DNA from: Desulfobacterales bacterium
GTDB taxonomy: Bacteria > Desulfobacterota > Desulfobacteria > Desulfobacterales > Desulfolunaceae
DNA length: 41,012 nt
NCBI GenBank assembly: GCA_022360815.1
Contig: JAKSCC010000348.1
Location: forward strand, 1 to 41,012
Reading direction: 5' to 3'
Every line of letters starts with the position of its first letter. The first letter of the stretch is position 1. Position numbers and translations under genes: made by a program. Of this stretch, positions 23,039-31,982 are shown piece after piece. Under the pieces are notes generated by a model. It did not search any database. It was not told the DNA's origin and saw only the letters and a program-made list of their open reading frames with translations.

Positions 23039-24226
23039 GTGAAGACCTTTGCCCTCTGGTTCGCCTCATTTTTCATTCGCAACCACACCCGCACCACAGA
23101 TCCCGAGATACGCGCCCGCTATGGTATCCTTGAGGGGTGGGTCAGCATTGTGGGCAACACCCTTCTTTTTGGTATCAAGCTGGCCATTGGCCTTGCAGTG
23201 CACAGCACAGCCTTGGTGGCAGATGCTGTACACACCCTGGCAGACTCCGCCACCTCTGCGGTGGTCATCGTGGGCTTTAAGATGTCGCAAAAGCCTTCGG
23301 ACCGCGAACACCCATTCGGCCACGGCCGCATTGAGCCGGTGGCCACCCTGATCATCTCCATTCTCCTCTTTGTGGCGGGATTTGAACTCCTCAAGCACAG
23401 CGTCCACTCCATTTTAACCCCCTCGGTGGCACATGCCAGCTATGGTGCCATCGCCATCATCGGCCTGACGGTTATCGCCAAAGAGCTTATGGCTCGATTC
23501 TCCTTTGTATTAGGAGATCTCATCAACTCCGACACTCTGAAAGCCGATGCCCTTCACCATCGAAGCGATGTGCTTGCCACCCTTCTGGTGATGGTGGCCC
23601 TCATTGCCTCGCGATTTGGCTACACGCAGGTGGACGGCATCATGGGGATCGGGGTCTCCTTGGTGATCTTTGCCTCGGCCTGGTCCATCGCAACCGATGC
23701 GGTGAACCCTCTCATTGGCGAAGCGCCCAGCAAAGAGTTTCTGAGACAGATCGAAAAGGCGTGCCGCAGCATCACCGATGTCATGGGGGTTCACGATATT
23801 GTGGTGCACAACTACGGAGAAAATCGCATCGTCTCCCTGCATATCGAAGTCTCACACCGGCTCTCGGCCCTGGCGATCCACGAAATTGCCGAAGATGTGG
23901 AAGAGGTTGTGGGACGCATCACCGGCGGCATGGTGGTGGTTCATATGGACCCCATCAACCGGGCCCACCCCAATTATTCGGAGGTTCTTGAAAGTGTTCA
24001 AAACCTCGTCTCCGAAGAGCCCCGTGTCCTCACGTTCCATGACCTTCGGCTGGTGGGGACCAATTTGAGTCGAGGCACCCTTCTTTTTGATATCACCTTG
24101 GCTGATGAGGCGGCAGATGAAGACCCCGAGATAATTACTCAAGAGATCGCCTCACGCCTTGCGGTCATCTACCCCAACCTCGAGCTTCTTATAAAGGTCA
24201 GCCCAAGATACAGTTACAACCCTTAA
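23039..24226 (+). CDS. Cation diffusion facilitator (CDF) metal exporter
   Basis: This 395-residue inner-membrane divalent-metal/proton antiporter has six predicted helices, starting with SIVGNTLLFGIKLAIGL. The transport site is visible as HxxxD in TM2 (LVADAVHTLADSA) and HxxxD in TM5 (KADALHHRSDVLA), an arrangement typical of zinc-type CDF proteins. The loop HPFGHGRIEPV after TM2 is a family signature. The cytoplasmic C-terminal domain is long (from about residue 220), and its HNYGENRIVSLHIEVSH is the usual dimerisation fold. The tail after about 310 extends beyond a standard 300-residue CDF. The GTG start has GGAG six bases upstream. The gene ends 17 bases before pepF, so read-through is possible. 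Confidence 0.92.
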   Translation: MKTFALWFASFFIRNHTRTTDPEIRARYGILEGWVSIVGNTLLFGIKLAIGLAVHSTALVADAVHTLADSATSAVVIVGFKMSQKPSDREHPFGHGRIEPVATLIISILLFVAGFELLKHSVHSILTPSVAHASYGAIAIIGLTVIAKELMARFSFVLGDLINSDTLKADALHHRSDVLATLLVMVALIASRFGYTQVDGIMGIGVSLVIFASAWSIATDAVNPLIGEAPSKEFLRQIEKACRSITDVMGVHDIVVHNYGENRIVSLHIEVSHRLSALAIHEIAEDVEEVVGRITGGMVVVHMDPINRAHPNYSEVLESVQNLVSEEPRVLTFHDLRLVGTNLSRGTLLFDITLADEAADEDPEIITQEIASRLAVIYPNLELLIKVSPRYSYNP

Positions 24227-24243
24227 ACATAAGGAGATACGCC

Positions 24244-26046
24244 ATGACAGGCATCCCCAATCGTAGTGATATTCCCAAAGAACATCAGTGGGATCTCTCT
24301 CCCCTTTTTCAATCCACCCAGGAATGGGAAGCCCTCTTTAAAGAGACCGAGACAAAAATCCCCCAGTATGAAGCATTTTCTGGGACCCTGTCCCAATCCG
24401 CCCAGCGTCTTCAAGAAGCCATTGACTTTGACCTTCAGGTAAACCGCGACTTGGAAAAGCTCTACACCTGGGCCCACCTTCAAAACGACATCGACAAGAC
24501 CGATGCCCTCTACGACGGTCTCTTTCAGCGCGCTGTCAACCTTTACACCCGTATTGCCCAGGCCTCGAGCTTTTTTACACCTGAGGTGCAGGCCATTGAC
24601 GAAAACGTTATCTCTTCCTTTTTAAAAGAGCCCTACCTTGAACCCTACCGGTTCTTTATGGAGAAGATTCTTCGCTACAAACCCCACACACGAAGCGCTG
24701 AAGTCGAAGAACTTCTGGCCATGTCTTCCGAGGCTTTGGGGGCTCCCTCACGTATCTTCAGTCAGCTGGACAATGCAGACCTGCGATTCGGAACCATCAC
24801 AGATCAGGAAGACAAAGAGCACGAGCTCTCCCACGGCAACTTCATCGCCTTTCTCATGAACCCCAACCGTTCGGTACGAAAAAAAGCATTTCACACCTAT
24901 TATAAAGCTTACGAATCCCACAAACACACCATCTCAACCGCCCTTGCTGGCTCGGTGAAAAAAGACCTCTTCATCTCAAGAAGCAAACATTTTGAAAAAA
25001 CCATGGATCGATCGCTCTTTGCCGACGATGTGGATAAAAAGGTCTACACCAACCTCATTGAAAGCGTGCGAGGCGGCCTGCCCGCCCTTTTCGACTACCT
25101 GGCCCTTCGAAAAGAGGCCCTTCATGTAGATGAGCTGCACTTCTACGACACCTACGTTCCTCTGGCCTCCGATGTCGATTTTCATATGGACTACCAAGAG
25201 GCCGCCGAGGTCACCCTTGCTGCCCTTGCCCCTCTGGGAGAAGAGTACGTCTCCACCTTGCGAAAAGGGCTCTTCGGTGGTTGGGTGGATCGTTATGAAA
25301 ACCGAGGCAAACGAAGCGGGGCCTACTCTTCAGGGTGCTACGACTCGCCCCCTTACATCCTTTTAAACCACGATGCCAAGAGCATCAGCAGCCTCTTTAC
25401 CTTGGCCCATGAGGCGGGCCACTCCATGCACTCCCACTACTCCAAAAAGACCCAGCCCTACATCTATGGAGACTACACCATCTTTGTAGCGGAGGTGGCC
25501 TCTACCTTGAATGAAGCGCTTCTGAGCAAGCACCTCCTTGAGACCCACAAGGGGGACAAAAAAATGGAGACCTTCATCATCAACCGAGAGATCGACAACA
25601 TTCGAGGCACCCTCTTCCGCCAGACCATGTTTGCCGAGTTTGAGTTGCGCATGCACGGGCTGGCCGCCGAAAACAAGCCCCTTACCTTAGAGACCCTTAC
25701 CGAACTCTACGACAGCCTTTTAAAAGATTACTTTGGCCAGACCATGGTAATCGATGAAGAGCTGAAGCTTGAATGCCTTCGCATCCCCCACTTCTACTCC
25801 TCATTTTATGTCTATAAATACGCCACAGGCATCTCCGCGGCTTTTGACATTGCCGATCGTATTTTCAAGGGAGAAAAAGGAGCTGTGGAGCGTTACAAAG
25901 AGTTCCTCTCCTTAGGCGGCTCCATGTTTCCTGTGGACGAGCTCAAGGTGGCCGGGGTGGACATGTCCAAGCCCGATTCTGTGGCCAGCACGGTGAAGCG
26001 GTTCAAGACCTTGGTTGATGAATTAAAAGAGCGACTGATCTCCTGA
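24244..26046 (+). CDS. pepF: Oligoendopeptidase F
   Basis: This 600-residue cytoplasmic zinc metallopeptidase of family M3B cleaves short peptides. The zinc site is His389-Glu390-x-x-His393 (LAHEAGHSMHSHYS). The third ligand is expected in the downstream segment VAEVASTLNEALL, about residues 418-430. The N-terminal part (HQWDLSPLFQSTQEWEAL) and the C-terminal IPHFYSSFYVYKYATGISAA are family hallmarks. The length matches the usual 595-605. AAGGAG lies seven bases before the ATG. There is no signal peptide. It follows the CDF gene closely and ends before a perfect 12-bp inverted repeat. Confidence 0.95.
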   Translation: MTGIPNRSDIPKEHQWDLSPLFQSTQEWEALFKETETKIPQYEAFSGTLSQSAQRLQEAIDFDLQVNRDLEKLYTWAHLQNDIDKTDALYDGLFQRAVNLYTRIAQASSFFTPEVQAIDENVISSFLKEPYLEPYRFFMEKILRYKPHTRSAEVEELLAMSSEALGAPSRIFSQLDNADLRFGTITDQEDKEHELSHGNFIAFLMNPNRSVRKKAFHTYYKAYESHKHTISTALAGSVKKDLFISRSKHFEKTMDRSLFADDVDKKVYTNLIESVRGGLPALFDYLALRKEALHVDELHFYDTYVPLASDVDFHMDYQEAAEVTLAALAPLGEEYVSTLRKGLFGGWVDRYENRGKRSGAYSSGCYDSPPYILLNHDAKSISSLFTLAHEAGHSMHSHYSKKTQPYIYGDYTIFVAEVASTLNEALLSKHLLETHKGDKKMETFIINREIDNIRGTLFRQTMFAEFELRMHGLAAENKPLTLETLTELYDSLLKDYFGQTMVIDEELKLECLRIPHFYSSFYVYKYATGISAAFDIADRIFKGEKGAVERYKEFLSLGGSMFPVDELKVAGVDMSKPDSVASTVKRFKTLVDELKERLIS

Positions 26047-26062
26047 TCAGCCTTGAAAACCA

Positions 26063-26241
26063 TTTTGCGCGTCAACCGTTTCATCTGACGCGCAAAACAC
26101 CGAATGTCAACATCCCCTAAGGGGAGCTTTGTTCAGATTTTAAAGTAAGTAAGGGCTGGACATTAAAGCATCAACAAGGCATAGTCTGCCGCCAGGAAGC
26201 CAGGCCCATGCTCGTACTGGCAGACAACCACCCCTTTTTTT
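26063..26241 (+). terminator. Hairpins between pepF and trmO
   Basis: The first element is a perfect 12-bp inverted repeat, TTTTGCGCGTCA (26063-26074) with TGACGCGCAAAA (26086-26097). It can end transcription but lacks a T run downstream. A second stem, GTCTGCC (26184-26190) with GGCAGAC (26219-26225), is followed nine bases later by seven T (26235-26241) just before the trmO start. Either could separate the two transcripts. The second is not a standard terminator because of the spacer. Confidence 0.5.
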
Positions 26242-26254
26242 CAGGAACCACCCC

Positions 26255-26974
26255 ATGACACCCTCTCCCATTGCGCTTTCACCCATTGGTACCGTCCACT
26301 CCTGCTTTACCGATAAATTCGGGGTGCCCCGTCAGCCGGGAATCATCGCCGAAGCCAGGGGCCATATTGAGCTTATTCCCCCTTACAACCGAAGGGAGGC
26401 CGTCAACGAGCTGGAGTCCTTCTCACACCTCTGGGTAATCTTCCACTTCAACCGCTCGGACCGCGATGAGTGGAAGCCCACGGTCAGGCCCCCCCGACTC
26501 GGAGGAAACAAAAGGGTCGGGGTTTTTGCCTCGCGCTCCAACTTTCGGCCCAATCCCATGGGCCTTTCGGTGGTGCGCCTGGAAGAGGTGGAAGAGAAAG
26601 AGGGGCGCATCCTTATCCATATCAGCGGCCTTGATCTTCTGGATAGAACCCCGGTGCTCGATATCAAGCCCTATATCCCCTATGTGGACGCCATACCGGG
26701 TGCCACCGGCGGTTTTGCACCGGAAAGCCCTGCCCCGCGCCTTTGCGTCACCTTCTCTTCCCAATCGGAAGAGACCCTTGCCAAGCTTTGCCCAAAGAGA
26801 TACCCCAACGCTCAGCAGCTGATTGAAAAGGTGGTGGCCCAGGATCCAAGACCGGCCTACTACAATCAGGAAAAACGAGACAAACCCTTTGGGTTCTGTC
26901 TCTGGGACCTCAACATTCGCTGTCTGGTTCAAAATGGGATTGCCACTGTCGTGGAGGTGAGCCATGGACAATAA
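26255..26974 (+). CDS. trmO: tRNA (t6A37)-N6-methyltransferase TrmO
   Basis: This 239-residue SAM-dependent enzyme methylates N6-threonylcarbamoyladenosine 37 of some tRNAs to m6t6A, refining codon reading. The conserved N-terminal barrel is clear: ALSPIGTVHSCFTDKFGVPR, then LESFSHLWVIFHFNRSDRD, VGVFASRSNFRPNPMGLS (SAM-binding region, about residues 88-105) and LDRTPVLDIKPYIPYVDAI. The C-terminal TrmO domain has QDPRPAYYNQEK (about 197-208) and FGFCLWDLNIR. The family is also called TsaA or YaeB. Its end overlaps the recX start by 11 bases, so the two are translationally coupled. Confidence 0.95.
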   Translation: MTPSPIALSPIGTVHSCFTDKFGVPRQPGIIAEARGHIELIPPYNRREAVNELESFSHLWVIFHFNRSDRDEWKPTVRPPRLGGNKRVGVFASRSNFRPNPMGLSVVRLEEVEEKEGRILIHISGLDLLDRTPVLDIKPYIPYVDAIPGATGGFAPESPAPRLCVTFSSQSEETLAKLCPKRYPNAQQLIEKVVAQDPRPAYYNQEKRDKPFGFCLWDLNIRCLVQNGIATVVEVSHGQ

Positions 26975-27620
26975 GCCCCACTCTGATGACAAAAAGGTAA
27001 CCTTCATCGAATACGATGAAAAGCGCCCCGGTCTGGCCCACATTCATATCAACGGCAAAAAGGCCTTCTCCATGCCCGCCTTTGATGCGGGGCTTCTTGA
27101 GTGTGGCCAAGAGATACCTGCCGACGAAATTGCAAAACGCAGCCTTGAAGATGAAAAGCAGCGCTGTTGGGCAACAGCCTTACGGCTTCTTGCCGTGCGA
27201 TCCCAAAGCAGAGCCGAGCTGAAAAAAAAGCTCATGGCCAAAGCGTTTGGAAAAGTAGCAGTAGAAATGGCCCTTTCCCGCGCCCAAGGTGCCGGATACA
27301 TCGACGATGAGGCCTTTGCTCGCCAGTGGATTGAGAGCCGCATGCGGAGCAAACCAAAGGGAAGGTATCTTTTAAAACAGGAGCTGAAGGGAAAAGGAGT
27401 TGACGAGCCGATCATCGAAAAACTTCTCAGCGAAGAGCTTTTCGATGAGACTCAAATGGCCCGCCTTCTCATTGAGAAGCGAGCCTGGAAGTGGAAAAAA
27501 CTGGATGATTTTCGTTTTAAGCAGAAGGCGTGCGCCTATCTGGCAGGAAAAGGGTTTACCTACGACATCGCTTCTGAAGCTGTCGAGGCCTTTCTCAGCC
27601 TTGCTGAAACCGATGAATAA
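26964..27620 (+). CDS. recX: Regulatory protein RecX
   Basis: This 218-residue RecX protein modulates RecA filaments by inhibiting strand exchange and RecA activity. It shows the tandem three-helix repeats of the family: RCWATALRLLAVRSQSRAEL (about residues 66-85), GAGYIDDEAFARQWIESRMR (about 110-129) and KGVDEPIIEKLL (about 146-157), then the last repeat. An N-terminal extension of about 60 residues precedes the first repeat. The ATG at 26964 lies inside the trmO end and has GGAGG upstream. No recA gene is in the window. The link with trmO is probably only transcriptional. Confidence 0.9.
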   Translation: MDNKPHSDDKKVTFIEYDEKRPGLAHIHINGKKAFSMPAFDAGLLECGQEIPADEIAKRSLEDEKQRCWATALRLLAVRSQSRAELKKKLMAKAFGKVAVEMALSRAQGAGYIDDEAFARQWIESRMRSKPKGRYLLKQELKGKGVDEPIIEKLLSEELFDETQMARLLIEKRAWKWKKLDDFRFKQKACAYLAGKGFTYDIASEAVEAFLSLAETDE

Positions 27621-27635
27621 GAACTTTTTTCAGCT

Positions 27636-28244
27636 TTAGAGGTCTCTAACTTTTTCTAAAAAAGACTCACAAAAACGGGAGAGAAGCTCACTTAAGGCTC
27701 GTGTTTTGTCTGCTGCAGAGGCCCCTTCCACCACATCTTCAACCAGCACCTCCACCCCGCTTATCGGCCTTTTCATGCCAGCCCCTTTAAGGCTCCACCC
27801 CACCTCAAAACGCGCTTTGTTAAAAGTATCCACATCAAATCGACGCACTTCAAGGGTTAACTGCACCCCTCCGCAGGCTCCCTGCTTTTTCCAAGGAAAA
27901 GGGAGAACCTCATTTGCAACCCCAAGCCGTTTCAGTCCAGAGGTCACAACTTGTGTGATGCCCTGACTCAGCGGTTCGGCCCAGCGGTTGTACTCATCGT
28001 AAATCAACGTGTTGGGTCCTGTACGCACCACCACCCTCGCGTGATCCAGATAATTCACCAGACTCACCGGCCCCACAACCAGACACTCTATCTTCGGAGT
28101 GGAAAGCGGTTCGGTTTCAGTCATTTCAAGAGGCTCAAGAAGGTGATAACTCACCACTTTGGGAACCGACGAGCAACTGGAGAAAAAACAGATACCCAAA
28201 AGAGAAACCCACAGGACTCTTTGTTTAAAGCCACCTCTTCTCAT
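27636..28244 (-). CDS. ABC transport auxiliary lipoprotein, PqiC-like
   Basis: This 202-residue outer-membrane lipoprotein has a signal peptide ending in LLGICFFSSCSS, with the lipid-bearing Cys at about residue 24. The mature part has the PqiC/DUF330 pattern: YHLLEPL, then VGPVSLVNYLDHARVVVRTG and YDEYNRWAEPLSQGITQVV. Such lipoproteins are thought to dock MCE-protein bridges at the outer membrane. The ATG at 28244 has AAGGAG five bases upstream, and a GTG at 28250 overlaps that ribosome site and was rejected. It is the last gene of the minus-strand Mla-type operon and starts two bases after the MCE gene stop. It may replace MlaA or MlaC, which are absent here. Confidence 0.88.
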   Translation of the reverse strand: MRRGGFKQRVLWVSLLGICFFSSCSSVPKVVSYHLLEPLEMTETEPLSTPKIECLVVGPVSLVNYLDHARVVVRTGPNTLIYDEYNRWAEPLSQGITQVVTSGLKRLGVANEVLPFPWKKQGACGGVQLTLEVRRFDVDTFNKARFEVGWSLKGAGMKRPISGVEVLVEDVVEGASAADKTRALSELLSRFCESFLEKVRDL

Positions 28245-28246
28245 CT

Positions 28247-29236
28247 TCACTCCTTTCCAAAAACGAGAGACTCAGGATGACGCTCCAGATAATCGGCCAG
28301 GGCTCGAATGGCACGAGCCGCCCCGGAGACATCCTCCATCATGGTATTGAGACGCCAGGTCGTGGGCGAATCATCTCCAACCATCCCCTCAAAACTCTTT
28401 AGGGTTGTCTCTGCACGCAGCATCACCTCTTCGATGGAGTCTGCCGCCTGCTTGAACGCCTTCAGAGTCTCTCCGATCTCCCTCTCGGATCTTTCGGCCA
28501 AAGCCTTGGTCTCGGTGGCAGCCTCTCCAATAGAGCCGGCAAGCGGCCCCAACGTTTTCCTTGCTTCGCCAGCCAAAAGCATCATCTCTTTCAGAGCCGT
28601 GTTCATATGGGTCAGGGTACCGGTATCCTGCACGGAGTTCACAAGCCTCTCCACAGACTCCACAGCAGAGATCACCCGATCCACCAGAGCCTCCACCGGA
28701 AGCTTCTCTATGGCCTTTGAAAACTCGGCAATATCGGAAAGCACGGTGGGAATCTCCTCAAGCTGGCCCGAGGTATCCCGATAGGTGAGCGGCGCATCGG
28801 GGTGCAGTCCGATATCCACAAAGAGCTTTCCGGTAAGCAGGCTCTCTATTTTAAGCTGGGCTCTCACCCCTTTTTGAAGCAGCTTTTCACGGTAGATCTC
28901 TTCGGACATGGTCATCAGGTGCTTTCGGGTTTCGGCATCGTAGTCCACAAGGCCCACACGATCCTCTTCCACCTCAATGGTCACTGGGGTAACAAAGGCA
29001 AGGTTTTTGGCATCAAATAGAAGTTCCACCTTCTTGACCCTGCCAATCTTGACACCCAAAAACCGAACCGCAGCCCCCACATCAAGGCCCTTCACCGAAT
29101 CTTCAAAGTAGAGGATATAGTGTTTCTTCTCCTTAAAATACTCCCCTGCGCCATAGGTAATCACCATCCCCACCACAAGAAAAAGCCCCACCACCACAAA
29201 GGCACCGATGACGCTCAGTTTTGCTTTCTGCTTCAT
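28247..29236 (-). CDS. MCE-domain protein (MlaD family)
   Basis: This 329-residue protein has an N-terminal membrane anchor (VIGAFVVVGLFLVVGMVITY, about residues 9-28) and one MCE domain (about 38-125; YFEDSVKGLDVGAAVRFLGV and IGRVKKVELLFD). A long helical tail (about 160-320) follows, rich in Ala, Glu, Thr and Lys, with coiled-coil character. MCE proteins form hexameric rings that guide phospholipids between the membranes. The tail may form a tunnel like that of longer MCE proteins. The ATG at 29236 is preceded by GAGGAG, and the longer frame was rejected because the anchor would no longer be N-terminal. It sits between the ATPase gene (7-base gap) and the PqiC-like gene. Confidence 0.92.
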   Translation of the reverse strand: MKQKAKLSVIGAFVVVGLFLVVGMVITYGAGEYFKEKKHYILYFEDSVKGLDVGAAVRFLGVKIGRVKKVELLFDAKNLAFVTPVTIEVEEDRVGLVDYDAETRKHLMTMSEEIYREKLLQKGVRAQLKIESLLTGKLFVDIGLHPDAPLTYRDTSGQLEEIPTVLSDIAEFSKAIEKLPVEALVDRVISAVESVERLVNSVQDTGTLTHMNTALKEMMLLAGEARKTLGPLAGSIGEAATETKALAERSEREIGETLKAFKQAADSIEEVMLRAETTLKSFEGMVGDDSPTTWRLNTMMEDVSGAARAIRALADYLERHPESLVFGKE

Positions 29237-29243
29237 TGTCTCC

Positions 29244-30002
29244 TCACTTCTGGCCCCGTGAAAGAAACGCCACCACACGCGAATCTTCCGAGCTCTCCAA
29301 CATCTGTTTCGGACTGCCCGAGGCAATCAGTGTTCGAGTGTCAGCATCAAGGAAGATGCCATCGGTTCCAATAGCAAAAATACTGGCCAACTCGTGGGTC
29401 ACCACCACAATGGTGGTACCCAGAGAGGCCCTCAGTTCAAGAATCAGATCGTCCAGTCGGCGCGCGCTGATGGGGTCCAGGCCCGCCGAGGGCTCGTCAA
29501 AAAAGAGAATCTCAGGGTCCAGAGCCATGGCCCGAGCAAGCCCAGCCCTTTTTTTCATGCCTCCACTGATCTCAGAAGGGTAGTGATTCTCAAAGCCTGA
29601 AAGCCCCACCAGGGAAAGCTTGAATGCCACAAGATCTCTGATCTCTCCCTTTGATAAACCGCTGTATTGGGCAAGGGGAAGCGCCACATTTTCAAAAAGG
29701 GTCATGGAGGAGAAGAGCGCCCCGCTCTGGTAAAGCACGCCAAAAGCTTTCATGATCTCTTTGCGACGCTCTTCGGACGTGCTGTAAAGCGAGGTGTCGC
29801 CATAAAAAACCCTCCCCTTTCGAGGCGACTTAAGCCCCACCAGATGGCGAAGAAGGGTGCTCTTTCCGCATCCGCTTCCCCCCATAATCACAAAGATCTC
29901 GCCCCGCCTCACCCCAAAGCTTACATCCCGCTGAATCACCCGGTCGCCATAAGCCATGGTCATCTCTTCCACTCGGATCAGCTCTTGTCTCTCTTCAACC
30001 AC
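29244..30002 (-). CDS. ABC transporter ATPase (MlaF family)
   Basis: This 252-residue ATPase powers the lipid transporter. Walker A is GGSGCGKST (residues 41-49), the signature is SEISGGMKKRAGLARAMA (about 141-158), and Walker B is EILFFDEPSAGLDPISA (about 162-178). The switch His is in VVTHELASIF. The ISGGMKKR form, rather than LSGGQ, is characteristic of MlaF. A GTG start at 30002 lies two bases after the permease stop, so the genes are tightly coupled. Together with the permease, MCE protein and lipoprotein it forms an Mla-like phospholipid system of the inner membrane. Confidence 0.95.
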   Translation of the reverse strand: MVEERQELIRVEEMTMAYGDRVIQRDVSFGVRRGEIFVIMGGSGCGKSTLLRHLVGLKSPRKGRVFYGDTSLYSTSEERRKEIMKAFGVLYQSGALFSSMTLFENVALPLAQYSGLSKGEIRDLVAFKLSLVGLSGFENHYPSEISGGMKKRAGLARAMALDPEILFFDEPSAGLDPISARRLDDLILELRASLGTTIVVVTHELASIFAIGTDGIFLDADTRTLIASGSPKQMLESSEDSRVVAFLSRGQK

Positions 30003-30004
30003 GG

Positions 30005-31141
30005 CTACACCCCGATAATGCTTGTCATGACGGCGATCGCCCCGTCGGCAAGAATAATGGCCACAATGGAAGAGACCACCGCCTTTGTGGTGGCCTCACC
30101 CACAGCCGAAGCACTTCTGCCGCAGCGCATGCCGTGATAGCAGCCGGCCACCGCAATAATCACCCCATAAACGCCGCTTTTGGTGATGCCGTGGATAAAC
30201 TGCACCAGATCCACGGCGGCCTGGGTCTGGGCAAGGTATTGCGGCATGGAGATATCGAGCACCACCACCCCGATGATCATTCCCCCTGTTATGCCTAAAA
30301 AAATGGCATAGACGCAGAGGAGCGGCATCATCAAAAGAAGGGCGGCCATGCGTGGCACCACCAGATACTCCACCGGGTTCATCCCCATGGTGGTCAGAGC
30401 ATCCACCTCTTCATTGACCTGCATGGTCCCCAATTGTGCGGCAAAGGCGGCTCCTGTTCGTCCGGCCATGATGATACCGGTCATCATCGCCCCCATCTCA
30501 CGGGCCATGGCAATACCGACAATATCCGCCACATAGACCTGGGCTCCAAAAAGCCTGAGCTGCACCGACCCCACAAAGGCAAAAATAACGCCTATTACCA
30601 GACTGATCATGGAGATAATGGGAAGGGCTCCGGCTCCGCACTCTTCAAGCAGAGTCACAAAATCTTCTCTTCGAAAGCGGGCCTTACCACGAATCATACG
30701 AAGGCCCCCCACACTCACCTCACCAATAAAGGCAAAGAGCTCAACCAACGATTTCCAGTACCCATGGGCCCACGTGCCAACCCAATAAAAAAAGGGACGC
30801 TTCTCCTTTGGTGGCCCATCGCCCTTGGCTTCCAACGCAAACCCCTGGCCTGAGAGCACCAAAAGTCTCTGCATCCCTTTGGGGAGTCCCGAAAGGTCAA
30901 CATCTGCCTTTCGATCCCTTAAAACACCCAAAAGCCCTTTGATTTGAACAGCCAAACCAGAATCCCAGTTTTCAAGATCGTCGGTCTGAAAGGTGACCTC
31001 TTGCGCCCCCAGAAGCTCTTTTGTAACCCCGGAGAGATCTTCAGAAGCTGCACATCGCCACGCACCGGAGAACCTCACCTCGGCCTTGGGGCCATCACGC
31101 GTCACCTCAACCCTCTTTTCTGTGGCAGCCTTGCCTTTCAC
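30005..31141 (-). CDS. ABC permease (MlaE family) with N-terminal STAS-like domain
   Basis: This 378-residue inner-membrane permease has two parts. Residues about 10-100 resemble a STAS domain (VTRDGPKAEVRFSGAW, then LSGLPKGMQRLLVLSG), which corresponds to a separate MlaB in Escherichia coli. Residues about 115-378 are MlaE: LPIISMISLVIGVIFAFVGS, GIAMAREMGAMMTGIIMAGR, TMGMNPVEYLVVPRMAALLL and the glycine-rich last helices. This fused form is common in Desulfobacterota. A GTG start has AAAGGAG six bases upstream. It opens the operon permease-ATPase-MCE-lipoprotein, which lacks mlaC. A 343-base gap upstream must hold the promoter. Confidence 0.93.
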   Translation of the reverse strand: MKGKAATEKRVEVTRDGPKAEVRFSGAWRCAASEDLSGVTKELLGAQEVTFQTDDLENWDSGLAVQIKGLLGVLRDRKADVDLSGLPKGMQRLLVLSGQGFALEAKGDGPPKEKRPFFYWVGTWAHGYWKSLVELFAFIGEVSVGGLRMIRGKARFRREDFVTLLEECGAGALPIISMISLVIGVIFAFVGSVQLRLFGAQVYVADIVGIAMAREMGAMMTGIIMAGRTGAAFAAQLGTMQVNEEVDALTTMGMNPVEYLVVPRMAALLLMMPLLCVYAIFLGITGGMIIGVVVLDISMPQYLAQTQAAVDLVQFIHGITKSGVYGVIIAVAGCYHGMRCGRSASAVGEATTKAVVSSIVAIILADGAIAVMTSIIGV

Positions 31142-31484
31142 ACCTCTCTCCTTTCAGATCGATTCAATCTGGATATCTCCCTTATCACAGAGAATTGACC
31201 CAAAGTGTGGTTTTTCTGTGAAGATTTGGTGCGTTGATAAAAAACACCTAAGGTAGACTCAGATCAAAATTAACACATTGCCTGTTCCAATCGTACGTCT
31301 CCCTCCCACAAAAAACATCTTTTTTTAAAAGCCCTTATAAAAAAGGCCCGATAAAGACATCCTGAATCGTTATTCAAAGGAAATGGTGAAAACGGTAGCA
31401 AGGTGAGCCCCGGATCATCTCACCCCAATGTTTTTGGAAGGGTTGATTTGCCAAAGCACCTATTTTTGATGGCATGATGCAAAT
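31142..31484. promoter_or_regulatory. Gap with Mla operon promoter and 3' end of hydrogenase locus
   Basis: This gene-free stretch of 343 bases is AT-richer than its surroundings. GGTGAG (31402-31407) and CTCACC (31419-31424) form a hairpin followed on the plus strand by CCAATGTTTTT. On the minus strand it lies downstream of the HATPase stop and could mark the end of the hydrogenase transcript, though no good T run follows there. No clear promoter boxes could be fixed by eye for the Mla operon. Confidence 0.35.
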
Positions 31485-31895
31485 TCAGATATAATTCGTA
31501 ATGGTCACCTTGGTTCCGCTGGTAGTCGACGAGATGTTCAGATCATCGGCATTGCGGCGAATATTGGGAAGCCCCATACCCGACCCAAACCCCATGGAGA
31601 CCACTTTGGGAGAGGCGGTTGAAAAACCTTCTTCCATGGCCATGGCGATATTCTGGATGCCAGGCCCATGATCGGTCACTTCCACACGCACCTGATTGAG
31701 ATCCACACTCACCACAAGCCGTCCTCCTCCATGGGCATGAGCCACCACATTGATTTCGGCCTCATACATGGCCACGGTGGTGCGTTTGATCAGGTTTAAG
31801 GGGACACCAAGCTCCTTTAAAATCTGTTTCACTTTGCTGGAGGCTGTTCCGGCTTTGTTAAAATCACCTTCTGCGATATCAAATTCAAACCTCAT
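31485..31895 (-). CDS. Small HATPase (anti-sigma/RsbW-like ATP-binding protein)
   Basis: This 136-residue protein consists almost only of a GHKL ATP-binding fold. The N box has Glu45 and Asn49 in YEAEINVVAHAHGG. The G1 box is DHGPGI (residues 75-80), and the G2 box is GFGSGMGL (about 102-109). No phospho-accepting His or sensor domain is present, so it is not a complete histidine kinase and is closer to serine-kinase anti-sigma proteins. AGGAGG is well placed before the ATG at 31895. It is the last gene of the hydrogenase locus, after two DRTGG genes. This arrangement suggests a phospho-regulatory output tied to the hydrogenase-like sensor, which is inference. Confidence 0.85.
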   Translation of the reverse strand: MRFEFDIAEGDFNKAGTASSKVKQILKELGVPLNLIKRTTVAMYEAEINVVAHAHGGGRLVVSVDLNQVRVEVTDHGPGIQNIAMAMEEGFSTASPKVVSMGFGSGMGLPNIRRNADDLNISSTTSGTKVTITNYI

Positions 31896-31982
31896 CCCAC
31901 CTCCTGTGAATGGAAAAAAAGACCCTTCCAATAAGATGGTGACGTCATAAAAAACAAATCAAAAACCGAATGGATAAACACA

